Part shown: piece after piece, positions 17,734-25,230 of the stretch | Layout of the letters: each line of letters opens with the position of its first letter | How positions within the stretch are numbered: position 1 is the stretch's first letter | Assembly: GCA_963698265.1 (NCBI GenBank) | Contig: CAVOQC010000004.1 | Location: 62,001 to 126,000, forward strand | Direction: 5' to 3' | Origin: FEB-7 sp963698265 | Lineage (GTDB): Bacteria; Pseudomonadota; Gammaproteobacteria; Burkholderiales; Usitatibacteraceae | Length of the DNA: 64,000 nucleotides | Position numbers and translations under genes: made by a program | The notes under the pieces: model-generated | What the model saw: only the letters and a program-made list of their open reading frames with translations | Databases searched by the model: none | Told to the model about the DNA's origin: nothing

Positions 17734-18282
17734 CTAGGGCGACCGCGCGGGAGCGGCCAGGCGCCGGGCGAACGCCGCGGCGAATTCCGCCACCGCCTTC
17801 CAGTCGGTGTACTCGTGATCGCCGGCTTCGGGCGTCCCCGTCTTGCGAAGCGAGAGGTGCACCAGGAGCGTCTTGAGCAGGCCGTAACGCGAATGCCGGA
17901 TCGCGCCGGCGAAGCTCGTCGCGAGGTCCGGCTTCCAGCCCGTCTCGGCCGTGAACTCCTCGAGGTAGCGCTTCGCGGCGGCGGAATCGCGGTGCGGGCC
18001 GCCGGCGGAGAGCGACACGGAGAAGAACGCGGTGTGCCGGGTCCGCAGGATCGCGCGGTGGCTGCTGACCAGCTCGCGGATCGGTTTCGCGTGGTGGCCG
18101 TAGTGGATCGCGGAGCCGATCACCACGCCGTCGTAGCCGGTCAGCTTTTCGCCGGCATGCGCCTTCGTGCCATCGCGAACCGCGACCTCGATCCCGTGCT
18201 CGCGCAGCATTTCGCACAGGCGAAGCGCGATTTTCGAGGTCTGCCCTTCCTCCGATGCGAAGATGACCAGTGCGCGGCCCAT
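17734..18282 (-). CDS. flavodoxin-like protein, HemG type
   Basis: A 182-residue flavodoxin-fold protein. The FMN phosphate-binding loop is FASEEGQTSKIA (residues 8-19) and the isoalloxazine loop is GSAIHYGHHAKP. Length and sequence match menaquinone-dependent protoporphyrinogen IX oxidase (HemG, 181 residues in E. coli), which oxidises protoporphyrinogen for haem synthesis. A general flavodoxin is possible. It lies 66 bp downstream of suhB on the same strand and is probably co-transcribed. Confidence 0.75.
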   Translation of the reverse strand: MGRALVIFASEEGQTSKIALRLCEMLREHGIEVAVRDGTKAHAGEKLTGYDGVVIGSAIHYGHHAKPIRELVSSHRAILRTRHTAFFSVSLSAGGPHRDSAAAKRYLEEFTAETGWKPDLATSFAGAIRHSRYGLLKTLLVHLSLRKTGTPEAGDHEYTDWKAVAEFAAAFARRLAAPARSP

Positions 18283-18348
18283 GGTCCATTCTGGCGCGGC
18301 TGCCCCGCGCCCTCGTTGATCCGGGGCAAGAAGTCGCCGCCCGGAGCC

Positions 18349-19137
18349 TCAGGAGCGCTTCGAGAGCGCCTGCAGCAGCGGGGAGAAGAGCTTTGCGTTG
18401 GCCGCGACGATGCGCCCGCTGTCGAGGAAGAGGTCGGCGCCCTGGAAGTCGCCCACCATGCCGCCCGCTTCGCGCACCAGCAGGGCGCCTCCCGCCATGT
18501 CCCAGGGGGACAGCCCCATTTCCCAGAAACCGTCGAGACGGCCGGCGGCGACCCACGCGAGGTCGAGCGCGGCCGAGCCGGGCCTCCTCACGCCCGCCAC
18601 GCGGCGGGTGATCTCGCCGAACATGCGCAGGTACTCGTCGAAATGGGAGAAGTCGCGGAACGGGAAACCCGTGCCGATGAGCGCGTCGTCGAGACGGTCG
18701 AGGCTGCTCACGCGGATGCGCCGGTCGTTCAGGAAGGCCCCGGCACCGCGGGTGGCGGTGAAGAGCTCGTTGCGGTTGGGGTCGTAGACGACGGCCTGCT
18801 GGAGCACGCCCTTGTGCCGGAGCGCGATCGACACGCAGTACTGGGGAAAGCCGTGCAGGAAATTGGTGGTGCCGTCCAGCGGATCGATGATCCAGAGATG
18901 GTCGCTTTCGGCCGCGGGGGCCGAGGATCCGCTTTCCTCCCCGAGGAAGGCGTGCGACGGGTAGGCGTCGCGCAGCGTACGGATGATCGCATCCTCGGCG
19001 GCGTGGTCGACCTCGGTGACGAAGTCGTTGTGCTGCTTGCGCCGCACGGTGAGGCGGTCGAGGTCGAAGGAGGCGCGGGTGATGATCGAGCCGGCCTTGC
19101 GCGCGGCCTTCACGGCCGTGGTGAGCATCGGGTGCAT
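18349..19137 (-). CDS. suhB: inositol-1-monophosphatase family protein SuhB
   Basis: A 262-residue Mg-dependent phosphatase. Metal motifs are GEESG near residue 67, WIIDPLDGTTNFLHG near 84-98 and WDMAGGALLVREAGG near 212-226. ATG 19137 gives MHPMLTTAVKAARKAG, which aligns with the N-terminus of E. coli SuhB (MHPML). A GTG at 19161 is possible. In enterobacteria SuhB also joins the rRNA antitermination complex. A consensus -10 lies upstream in the gap shared with trmJ. Confidence 0.93.
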   Translation of the reverse strand: MHPMLTTAVKAARKAGSIITRASFDLDRLTVRRKQHNDFVTEVDHAAEDAIIRTLRDAYPSHAFLGEESGSSAPAAESDHLWIIDPLDGTTNFLHGFPQYCVSIALRHKGVLQQAVVYDPNRNELFTATRGAGAFLNDRRIRVSSLDRLDDALIGTGFPFRDFSHFDEYLRMFGEITRRVAGVRRPGSAALDLAWVAAGRLDGFWEMGLSPWDMAGGALLVREAGGMVGDFQGADLFLDSGRIVAANAKLFSPLLQALSKRS

Positions 19138-19194
19138 GGGAAAGAGCGCGGGCGCGGTCACTGGGGCCGGCGCCGGGAAGTTTCGTCAGGCAGA

Positions 19195-19200
19195 ATTATA
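19195..19200 (-). promoter_or_regulatory. consensus -10 box for suhB
   Basis: TATAAT on the minus strand at the edge of the divergent trmJ gene, placing the start site near 19188 and leaving a leader of about 50 nt. The -35 position (inside trmJ) is poor. Confidence 0.5.
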
Positions 19201-19202
19201 CG

Positions 19203-19928
19203 ATGAAGGCGAAGCTTCCCCTGTCGCGCATTGCGGTGGTGCTCACGCGAACAAGCCACCCCGGCAACATCGGCGCCGCGGCACGCGCCATGAAGACGAT
19301 GGGGCTGCGCGATCTCGTGCTGGTGGCGCCGCGCCACGCCCCGGACGCCGAGGCCGTCGCACTCGCCGCCGGGGCCGCGGACGTGCTCGAGCAGGCGCGC
19401 GTGCTGCCCACGCTCGCCGAGGCGCTCGCCGACCGCACGCTCGCGTTCGGCTTCAGCGCCCGGGGACGCGACCTGTCCCATCCGGCGCGCGACTGGCGCG
19501 CTGCCGCGCCGGAGGCGATCGCCGCGACCGGCGAGGGGCTCGTGGCGCTGGTCTTCGGCAACGAGACTTCGGGGCTCTCCAACGACGAACTGTTGTCCTG
19601 CCAGCGTCTCGTCTCGATTCCCGCCGACCCCGGCTATGCGTCGCTCAACCTCGCGGCCGCCGTGCAGGTCGCCTGCTACGAGCTCTCGCTCGCGGCGTCG
19701 GCCTTCCGCGTTCCGGACCGGCCGGCGCGCGCACTGGCCACCGGCGCTGAGCTCGAGCGGCTGCATGCCCGCCTGCGCGAAGCGCTGCTCGAGAGCGGCT
19801 ACCTCGATCCCGCGGAACCCGGCCGCCTGGACGAGCGCATGCGGCGACTGGCGGCGCGACTCGCGCTGGAAACGGAAGAAGTCGCCATCCTGCACGGCAT
19901 GATCGCCTCCCTCGCGCGTAGACGGTAG
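19203..19928 (+). CDS. trmJ: tRNA (cytidine/uridine-32-2'-O)-methyltransferase TrmJ
   Basis: A 241-residue SPOUT methyltransferase that 2'-O-methylates position 32 of tRNAs. Family motifs are LTRTSHPGNIGAAARAMKTMGL (17-38), VFGNETSGLSNDEL near 118-131 and the knot segment IPADPGYASLNLAAAVQVACYE near 140-161. The asparagine and arginine used for catalysis are present in motif 1. The C-terminal extension, used by TrmJ for dimerisation and tRNA binding, is present. Divergent from suhB and convergent with the MFS gene. Confidence 0.93.
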   Translation: MKAKLPLSRIAVVLTRTSHPGNIGAAARAMKTMGLRDLVLVAPRHAPDAEAVALAAGAADVLEQARVLPTLAEALADRTLAFGFSARGRDLSHPARDWRAAAPEAIAATGEGLVALVFGNETSGLSNDELLSCQRLVSIPADPGYASLNLAAAVQVACYELSLAASAFRVPDRPARALATGAELERLHARLREALLESGYLDPAEPGRLDERMRRLAARLALETEEVAILHGMIASLARRR

Positions 19929-19945
19929 CTCTCGGCTTGCGGCGT

Positions 19946-21169
19946 CTACGGAAAATCGGCGCTGCCCGCTCGCCTTTCCCGCTTGCCTGCCACCCGGAGC
20001 ATCGCGAGGGCGCCCAGCGAAACCGCGCCCATGGCCGCCGCCGAAGCGAGGAACGGGACCTTCGCGCCGGCAGCCTCTATGAGCCACCCTCCGATCGCCA
20101 TGCCCGCGCCTAGCCCGCCCACGATGAAGGTGGAGGACCAGGTGAACGCTTCCGTGACGAACCGGGGCGGCGCGAGGCGGGAGACGAGCACCGACTGGCA
20201 CGCGATGCAGGGCGCGATCAGGGCGCCGGCGAGAAAGGCGACGAAGGCGAAGGCCGCGGTCGCGTCGAGGGTGTAGTGCAATGCGAGGGGAACGGTCATG
20301 AGCGCCGCTGCGACGGCGAACTGGCGCTCGATCGCCGCGCGCAGGGCGAGTCCCCCGAAGAGTGCGCCCCCCAAGGCGCTGCCCAGCGAACTCAGCGACA
20401 GGAAGACCCCGCCCATGGCGGGTGCGGAGAGCGCCGTGGCGTAGCCCGGGTAGCCCACTTCGAGGAAGCCGATGCCGGTCGCCAGCCCGAAAGTGGCCGC
20501 GAAGACGAGCAGCAACCGGGTGTCGGCCAGCGGCCCCAACAGGGATCGCGGGCCGGCCGCCTCGGCACGAACGTACTTCAGCGCGGGCGAGATGGTGAAC
20601 ACCCACAGCGAGGCGACGGTGACGCCAATCGCAACGGAGAAGGCGGCCGTCGTTCCCGTGGTGGCAACGAGCCCGGCGACGAGGGCCGGGCCGAGCGTGA
20701 GGTTCAGCTCGATCATCACGGCGTCGACGGCGAAGGCGCGGCGACGGTCTTCCTCCGCGGTGAAGCGGTGCCGCCACAGGGTGCGCGTCAGGACGTTGGT
20801 CGGCGGCGCAAATGCCCCCGCACACGCGGCAGCCGCGGCCACCGGCGCAAGGCCGGCGCCCGAATGGATGGCGGCGAGGATGGCGAGGAGCGCCGCCGTA
20901 TGCACTACTGCCGTGACGAGAAGCGTCGGCAGGGGCCCCGCGCGATCGATGAGCCGGCCCTGGATCGGGGCTCCGATCGCCATGGCCACGAAATAGACCC
21001 CCGAGACGCTGCCGGCCAGCGCGTAGGACCCGAACGCCTCGCGCAGATAGAGCAGCATCGCGAGCCCGACCATGCCGAAAGGCATCCGTGCGACGAGCGC
21101 CACGCCCATCAGGGCGGCGACGTCGGCCTGTCGGAAGAAATCGCGGTATCGGTCGGCGAAGCGGCGCAT
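19946..21169 (-). CDS. MFS transporter
   Basis: A 407-residue integral membrane protein with about 12 helices. The loop GAPIQGRLIDRAGPLPTL is the motif-A region between helices 2 and 3, and the two halves are joined by a short charged loop (RAEAAGPRS). ATG 21169 (MRRFADRYRDFF) is chosen. The longer frame to 21352 would run back across the IscR-like site and into cysE. The substrate is unknown; the set resembles sugar/multidrug efflux MFS proteins. Confidence 0.8.
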   Translation of the reverse strand: MRRFADRYRDFFRQADVAALMGVALVARMPFGMVGLAMLLYLREAFGSYALAGSVSGVYFVAMAIGAPIQGRLIDRAGPLPTLLVTAVVHTAALLAILAAIHSGAGLAPVAAAAACAGAFAPPTNVLTRTLWRHRFTAEEDRRRAFAVDAVMIELNLTLGPALVAGLVATTGTTAAFSVAIGVTVASLWVFTISPALKYVRAEAAGPRSLLGPLADTRLLLVFAATFGLATGIGFLEVGYPGYATALSAPAMGGVFLSLSSLGSALGGALFGGLALRAAIERQFAVAAALMTVPLALHYTLDATAAFAFVAFLAGALIAPCIACQSVLVSRLAPPRFVTEAFTWSSTFIVGGLGAGMAIGGWLIEAAGAKVPFLASAAAMGAVSLGALAMLRVAGKRERRAGSADFP

Positions 21170-21204
21170 GCGAGCACGGAACCGGGCGGCGCCGTTCCGA
21201 TCCA

Positions 21205-21229
21205 ATGGTTGATTGTTCTGGTCGGGTAA
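21205..21229 (+). promoter_or_regulatory. IscR type-1-like operator upstream of cysE
   Basis: A 25-bp imperfect palindrome that agrees at 20 of 25 positions with the E. coli IscR type-1 consensus as I recall it (half-sites TTGATTG and GTCGGGTA). It overlaps the probable cysE -35 (TTGATT, 21210-21215). It could bring cysE and the divergent MFS gene under iron-sulfur control. Confidence 0.55.
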
Positions 21230-21238
21230 TAGTAGATT
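21210..21238 (+). promoter_or_regulatory. putative cysE promoter
   Basis: TTGATT and TAGATT separated by 17 bp. The start site would be near 21245, 28 bp before the ATG. Confidence 0.5.
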
Positions 21239-21272
21239 TCTACGGTTCCCCCGATAGAAAGAGCATAACGCC

Positions 21273-22019
21273 ATGTTCCGGAAGACCCGCGAAGACATCC
21301 GCTGCGTCTTCGAGCGCGACCCCGCCGCCCGCTCGGTCTGGGAGGTGCTCACGTGCTATCCGGGGTTTCACGCGGTCACCTTCCACCGCCTCGCGCACGC
21401 CCTTTGGCTGGCGGGGTTCCAGTGGCTCGGTCGTCTCGTGTCGCACGTTTCGCGCTTCCTCACGGGCATCGAGATCCATCCGGGCGCCACCCTCGGCCGC
21501 CGGGTGTTCATCGACCACGGCATGGGCGTGGTGATCGGCGAGACCGCCGAGGTCGGCGACGACTGCACGCTCTACCACGGGGTGACCCTCGGCGGCGTTT
21601 CCTGGAACAAGGGCAAGCGCCACCCGACCCTCGGCAAGGGGGTGGTGGTGGGCGCCGGCGCCAAGATACTCGGGCCGTTCGAGGTGGGCGAGGGAGCGAG
21701 AATCGGCTCGAATTCCGTGGTGGTGAAACCCGTTCCGGCTGGAGCGACCGTGGTGGGCATCCCGGCCCGCCTGGTCGAAGACCACACGGCCTCACGGATG
21801 ACTTTCGACGCCTACGCCGTCAGCGGCAACCTGGACGATCCGCTCAACCAGATCCTGCTGACGATCGGCTCGAAGTCGGAAGCCGTGGACGGGCGGCTCG
21901 AGGAACTGGTGCGACGGCTCGAGGCGCTTGAGGAAAAGGTTGATGAAAAACATGCAGATAAGGAAAAGTCGCCGGCAAGAACGGCAGCGCCCGCCGGCGC
22001 CGGGCCGGGTAATAGTTGA
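21273..22019 (+). CDS. cysE: serine O-acetyltransferase
   Basis: A 248-residue enzyme that acetylates L-serine to O-acetylserine for cysteine synthesis. After an N-terminal helical domain comes a left-handed beta-helix of hexapeptide repeats (IEIHPGATLGRRVFIDH through IGSNSVVVKPVPAGATVVGIPARLV). The catalytic histidines are in DHGMG and LYHGVTLGG. The C-terminal tail (DPLNQILLTIG) is followed by a lysine-rich coiled coil. It sits directly before iscR, so it supplies the cysteine that IscS uses as sulfur donor. Confidence 0.95.
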   Translation: MFRKTREDIRCVFERDPAARSVWEVLTCYPGFHAVTFHRLAHALWLAGFQWLGRLVSHVSRFLTGIEIHPGATLGRRVFIDHGMGVVIGETAEVGDDCTLYHGVTLGGVSWNKGKRHPTLGKGVVVGAGAKILGPFEVGEGARIGSNSVVVKPVPAGATVVGIPARLVEDHTASRMTFDAYAVSGNLDDPLNQILLTIGSKSEAVDGRLEELVRRLEALEEKVDEKHADKEKSPARTAAPAGAGPGNS

Positions 22020-22044
22020 CGAAATTCATCGACCTTTCTATACT
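22016..22044 (+). promoter_or_regulatory. iscR promoter
   Basis: TTGACG (22016-22021) and TATACT (22039-22044) separated by exactly 17 bp. The -35 overlaps the cysE stop. The start site would be near 22051, inside the IscR-like box. Confidence 0.72.
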
Positions 22045-22064
22045 TGACTAACCTGGTCGGATTT
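22040..22064 (+). promoter_or_regulatory. IscR type-1 operator upstream of iscR
   Basis: A 25-bp site with half-sites ATACTTGACTA and TGGTCGGATT, matching the recalled E. coli type-1 consensus at 20 of 25 positions. It covers the -10 and start site, as expected for [2Fe-2S]-IscR autorepression. Confidence 0.7.
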
Positions 22065-22090
22065 AACCGGCCCCACCGAGCGAGGTCCCG

Positions 22091-22564
22091 ATGCGACTTA
22101 CCACCAAAGGCAGGTTCGCGGTCACGGCGATGCTGGATCTCGCCCTGCATTCGACGAAGGGACCGGTGACGCTCGCGGGCATCAGCGCGCGCCAGCGCAT
22201 TTCCCTGTCCTACCTGGAGCAGCTCTTCGGCAAGCTGCGCCGCCGTGCGCTGGTCGAGAGCGTCCGTGGCCCGGGTGGCGGCTACAACCTCGCCAGGGCC
22301 GCATCCCTCATTACCGTTGCGGACATGATCAATGCCGTCGAGGAATCGATCGATTCCACGCAGTGCGGCGGCAAGGAGAATTGCCACGACAACCACCGCT
22401 GCATGACGCACGACCTGTGGGAGGACCTGAACGCGACCGTCCTCGGGTTCCTGTCGGGCGTGACGCTCGCCGAACTGGTCGAGAAGCAGCGCACCAAGCC
22501 GGTCTCCGTGGTGGCGCCGCGCACGCGCGCCTCCCGCGCCGACGGTCCCACCATCACCGTTTGA
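22091..22564 (+). CDS. iscR: Fe-S cluster regulator IscR
   Basis: A 157-residue Rrf2-family repressor. The winged helix occupies about residues 1-80 with recognition helix ISLSYLEQLFGKLRR. The [2Fe-2S] ligands C92, C98, C104 and H107 occupy the same numbers as in E. coli. Holo-IscR represses the isc operon when cluster supply is adequate. It is the second gene of the cluster, after cysE, and precedes iscS by 23 bp. Confidence 0.97.
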   Translation: MRLTTKGRFAVTAMLDLALHSTKGPVTLAGISARQRISLSYLEQLFGKLRRRALVESVRGPGGGYNLARAASLITVADMINAVEESIDSTQCGGKENCHDNHRCMTHDLWEDLNATVLGFLSGVTLAELVEKQRTKPVSVVAPRTRASRADGPTITV

Positions 22565-22587
22565 GAAGCCGACGAACGCATTCCGCC

Positions 22588-23805
22588 ATGACCCAAGCCA
22601 AGCTGCCTATCTATCTCGACTATTCCGCCACCACGCCGGTGGATCCGCGCGTGGCCGAAAAGATGATTCCCTGGCTCACCGAGCACTTCGGCAACCCCGC
22701 ATCGCGAAGCCACGCCTACGGCTGGGAGGCCGAGGAGGCCGTCGAGAACGCCCGCGCGGAGGTCGCGAAGCTCGTGAACTGCGACGCCAAGGAGATCGTC
22801 TGGACTTCGGGCGCCACGGAGTCGAACAACCTCGCCCTGAAGGGCGCTGCCCACTTCTACGCGTCCAAGGGCAAGCACATCGTCACCGTGAAGACGGAGC
22901 ACAAGGCCGTCCTCGACACGGTCCGGGAACTCGAGCGCGTGGGCTTCGAGGCGACCTACCTCGACCCCGAACCCGACGGCCTGGTGGATCCCGCGAAATT
23001 CGAGCAGGCGCTGCGCCCCGACACCATCCTCGCCTCGGTGATGCTGGTGAACAACGAGATCGGCGTGATCCAGCCGATCGCGCGTTTCGGCGAGATCTGC
23101 CGCGCGAAGGGCGTGATCTTCCATGTGGACGCCGCACAGGCCACCGGCAAGGTACCGGTCGACCTCTCCACGATCAAGGTCGACCTGATGAGCTTTTCCG
23201 CGCACAAGACCTACGGTCCGAAGGGCATCGGGGCGCTCTACGTGCGCAGGAAACCACGCGTGCGGCTGGAAGCGCAGATGCACGGCGGCGGCCACGAGAA
23301 GGGCTTCCGCTCCGGTACGCTCGCCACGCACCAGATCGTCGGCATGGGGGAGGCCTTCCGGATCGCGCGCCTCGAGATGGCCGCGGAGAGCGAGCGCGTC
23401 AGGATGTTGCGCGACCGCCTGCTCGCGGGCGTGACGGACATGGAAGAGATCTACGTGAACGGCGACCTCGAGCAGCGCGTGCCGCACAACTTGAATGTGA
23501 GCTTCAACTTCGTCGAGGGCGAATCCCTCATCATGGGGATGAAGGAGCTCGCGGTGTCGTCGGGCTCGGCATGCACGTCCGCAAGCCTCGAGCCCTCGTA
23601 CGTGCTGCGCGCGCTCGGCAGGAACGACGAGCTGGCGCACAGCTCCATCCGCTTCACCATCGGCCGCTACACCACGGAAGCGGACATCGACTTCGCGGTG
23701 AAGCTCATCCGCGAGCGCATCGGCAAGCTGCGCGAGATGAGCCCGCTGTGGGAAATGTACAAGGACGGCATCGATCTCAACACGGTCCAGTGGGCGGCGC
23801 ACTGA
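22588..23805 (+). CDS. iscS: cysteine desulfurase IscS
   Basis: A 405-residue PLP enzyme that takes sulfur from cysteine and passes it to IscU, tRNA thiolation and other acceptors. PLP lysine K207 lies in FSAHKTYGPKG and the persulfide cysteine C329 in SSGSACTSASLEPS. The N-terminus (LPIYLDYSATTPVDPRV) and the length equal E. coli IscS within one residue. ATG 22588 follows iscR closely, in one operon. Confidence 0.98.
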   Translation: MTQAKLPIYLDYSATTPVDPRVAEKMIPWLTEHFGNPASRSHAYGWEAEEAVENARAEVAKLVNCDAKEIVWTSGATESNNLALKGAAHFYASKGKHIVTVKTEHKAVLDTVRELERVGFEATYLDPEPDGLVDPAKFEQALRPDTILASVMLVNNEIGVIQPIARFGEICRAKGVIFHVDAAQATGKVPVDLSTIKVDLMSFSAHKTYGPKGIGALYVRRKPRVRLEAQMHGGGHEKGFRSGTLATHQIVGMGEAFRIARLEMAAESERVRMLRDRLLAGVTDMEEIYVNGDLEQRVPHNLNVSFNFVEGESLIMGMKELAVSSGSACTSASLEPSYVLRALGRNDELAHSSIRFTIGRYTTEADIDFAVKLIRERIGKLREMSPLWEMYKDGIDLNTVQWAAH

Positions 23806-23856
23806 GCGCGGCCCGCGATCGCGGTTCCTTCGATTCAGCGGCAAGAGGATAAAGCC

Positions 23857-24273
23857 ATGGCATACAGCGAAAAAGTTATCGATCACTACGAGCATCCCCG
23901 CAACGTGGGGTCCTTCACGAAGGACGAGGAAGGGGTGGCCACCGGCATGGTGGGCGCGCCGGCCTGCGGCGACGTGATGAAGCTGCAGATCAAGGTCGGC
24001 GCCAACGGGCTCATCGAGGACGCCAAATTCAAGACCTACGGATGCGGGTCCGCGATCGCCTCCTCTTCCCTGGTGACCGAGTGGGTCAAGGGCAAGACCC
24101 TCGAGGAGGCCGCGGGCATCCGCAACACGCAGATCGCCGAGGAGCTGGCGCTCCCCCCGGTGAAGATCCACTGCTCGATCCTCGCCGAGGACGCGATCAA
24201 GGCCGCGGTGGCCGACTATCGCAAGAAGTACGGCGACGGCGAGGCCGATCCCGCGAAGAAGGCGGCGGACTGA
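23857..24273 (+). CDS. iscU: Fe-S cluster scaffold IscU
   Basis: A 138-residue scaffold for [2Fe-2S] assembly. Cluster cysteines are C37 (APACGDV), the cysteine of YGCGSAIASSS and that of KIHCSILAEDAI. The HscA recognition motif LPPVK is just before the last. A 10-residue charged tail (GEADPAKKAAD) extends the usual protein. The stop overlaps the iscA start (TGATG). Confidence 0.98.
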   Translation: MAYSEKVIDHYEHPRNVGSFTKDEEGVATGMVGAPACGDVMKLQIKVGANGLIEDAKFKTYGCGSAIASSSLVTEWVKGKTLEEAAGIRNTQIAEELALPPVKIHCSILAEDAIKAAVADYRKKYGDGEADPAKKAAD

Positions 24274-24596
24274 TGGCCGTCACGCTCACCGACCGCGCCG
24301 CCGACCACGTCCAGCGCTACATCGAGAAACGGGGCAAGGGCATCGGCCTTCGCCTCGGCGTGCGCACGACGGGATGCTCCGGACTCGCCTACAAGATCGA
24401 GTTCGCGGACGAGGCGCAGGAGGGCGACCTCCAGTTCGACTCGAACGGCGTGCACGTCCTCATCGATCCGAAGAGCCTCGCCTACCTCGACGGGACGGAG
24501 CTCGACTTCGTCCGGGAGGGCCTGAACGAGGGCTTCAAGTTCCACAACCCCAACGAGAAGGATCGTTGCGGGTGCGGGGAGTCCTTCAACGTTTGA
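24273..24596 (+). CDS. iscA: A-type Fe-S carrier IscA
   Basis: A 107-residue A-type carrier. The three conserved cysteines are in RTTGCSGLAY and in the C-terminal CGCGESF. It delivers clusters or iron to apo-proteins. Start ATG 24273 shares a base with the iscU stop, giving tight coupling. Confidence 0.97.
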   Translation: MAVTLTDRAADHVQRYIEKRGKGIGLRLGVRTTGCSGLAYKIEFADEAQEGDLQFDSNGVHVLIDPKSLAYLDGTELDFVREGLNEGFKFHNPNEKDRCGCGESFNV

Positions 24597-24649
24597 GCGC
24601 CGTTCGCGGCACGGCAAGATCGGGGGGCGGCCACGCCCCTTTGCGCACC

Positions 24650-25192
24650 ATGAACCCCGAATTCTCCCGAAACCACTTCGAACTGCTGGGTCTGCCGATT
24701 GCCTACGCGGTCGACGCCGCCGCGCTCGACGACGCCTACCGAGAGCTGCAGAGCCGCGTGCACCCGGACAAGTTCGCCTCTGCGGGCGAAGCCGAGCGGC
24801 GCGTGGCGATGCAGTGGGCCACGCGCGCCAACGAGGCGTACCGGACGCTGCGCAACCCGGTCGACCGCGCGCGCTACCTGCTGGGCCTCAAGGGGTTCGA
24901 CACCGGCGAGGAATCGAACACCTCGATGCCGCCGGACTTCCTGATGCAGCAGATGGAATGGCGTGAAAGCGTCGAGGACGGGCGCTCGCGACGCGATGCC
25001 GCCGCGCTCGAGTCCCTGCGTCGCGAGATCGAGGCCTCCCGTGCGGAAATGCAGGCGCGTCTCGCCAGGGCCCTCGGCGGCGAGCGCAACTACGATGCCG
25101 GGTGCTCCCTGGTGCGAAAGCTGCGCTTCCTGGACAAGATCGAGGCCGAGATAGACGAGGTGCTCGAATCGATGCTGGAGAGCGCGCGATGA
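24650..25192 (+). CDS. hscB: Fe-S co-chaperone HscB
   Basis: A 180-residue J-protein. The J-domain (about 1-75) carries the HPD motif in RVHPDKFAS. The C-terminal three-helix domain binds IscU and hands it to HscA. Length is close to E. coli HscB (171). The gap to iscA is 53 bp. Confidence 0.96.
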   Translation: MNPEFSRNHFELLGLPIAYAVDAAALDDAYRELQSRVHPDKFASAGEAERRVAMQWATRANEAYRTLRNPVDRARYLLGLKGFDTGEESNTSMPPDFLMQQMEWRESVEDGRSRRDAAALESLRREIEASRAEMQARLARALGGERNYDAGCSLVRKLRFLDKIEAEIDEVLESMLESAR

Positions 25193-25230
25193 GGCCGTGC
25201 CCGATCCGTTCGTCGAGAGGATTCCCCTAG

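Noticed and set aside
19946..21352. MFS protein starting at 21352
   Set aside because: The first 61 residues would be antisense to cysE and its promoter and are not membrane-like; ATG 21169 fits the family.
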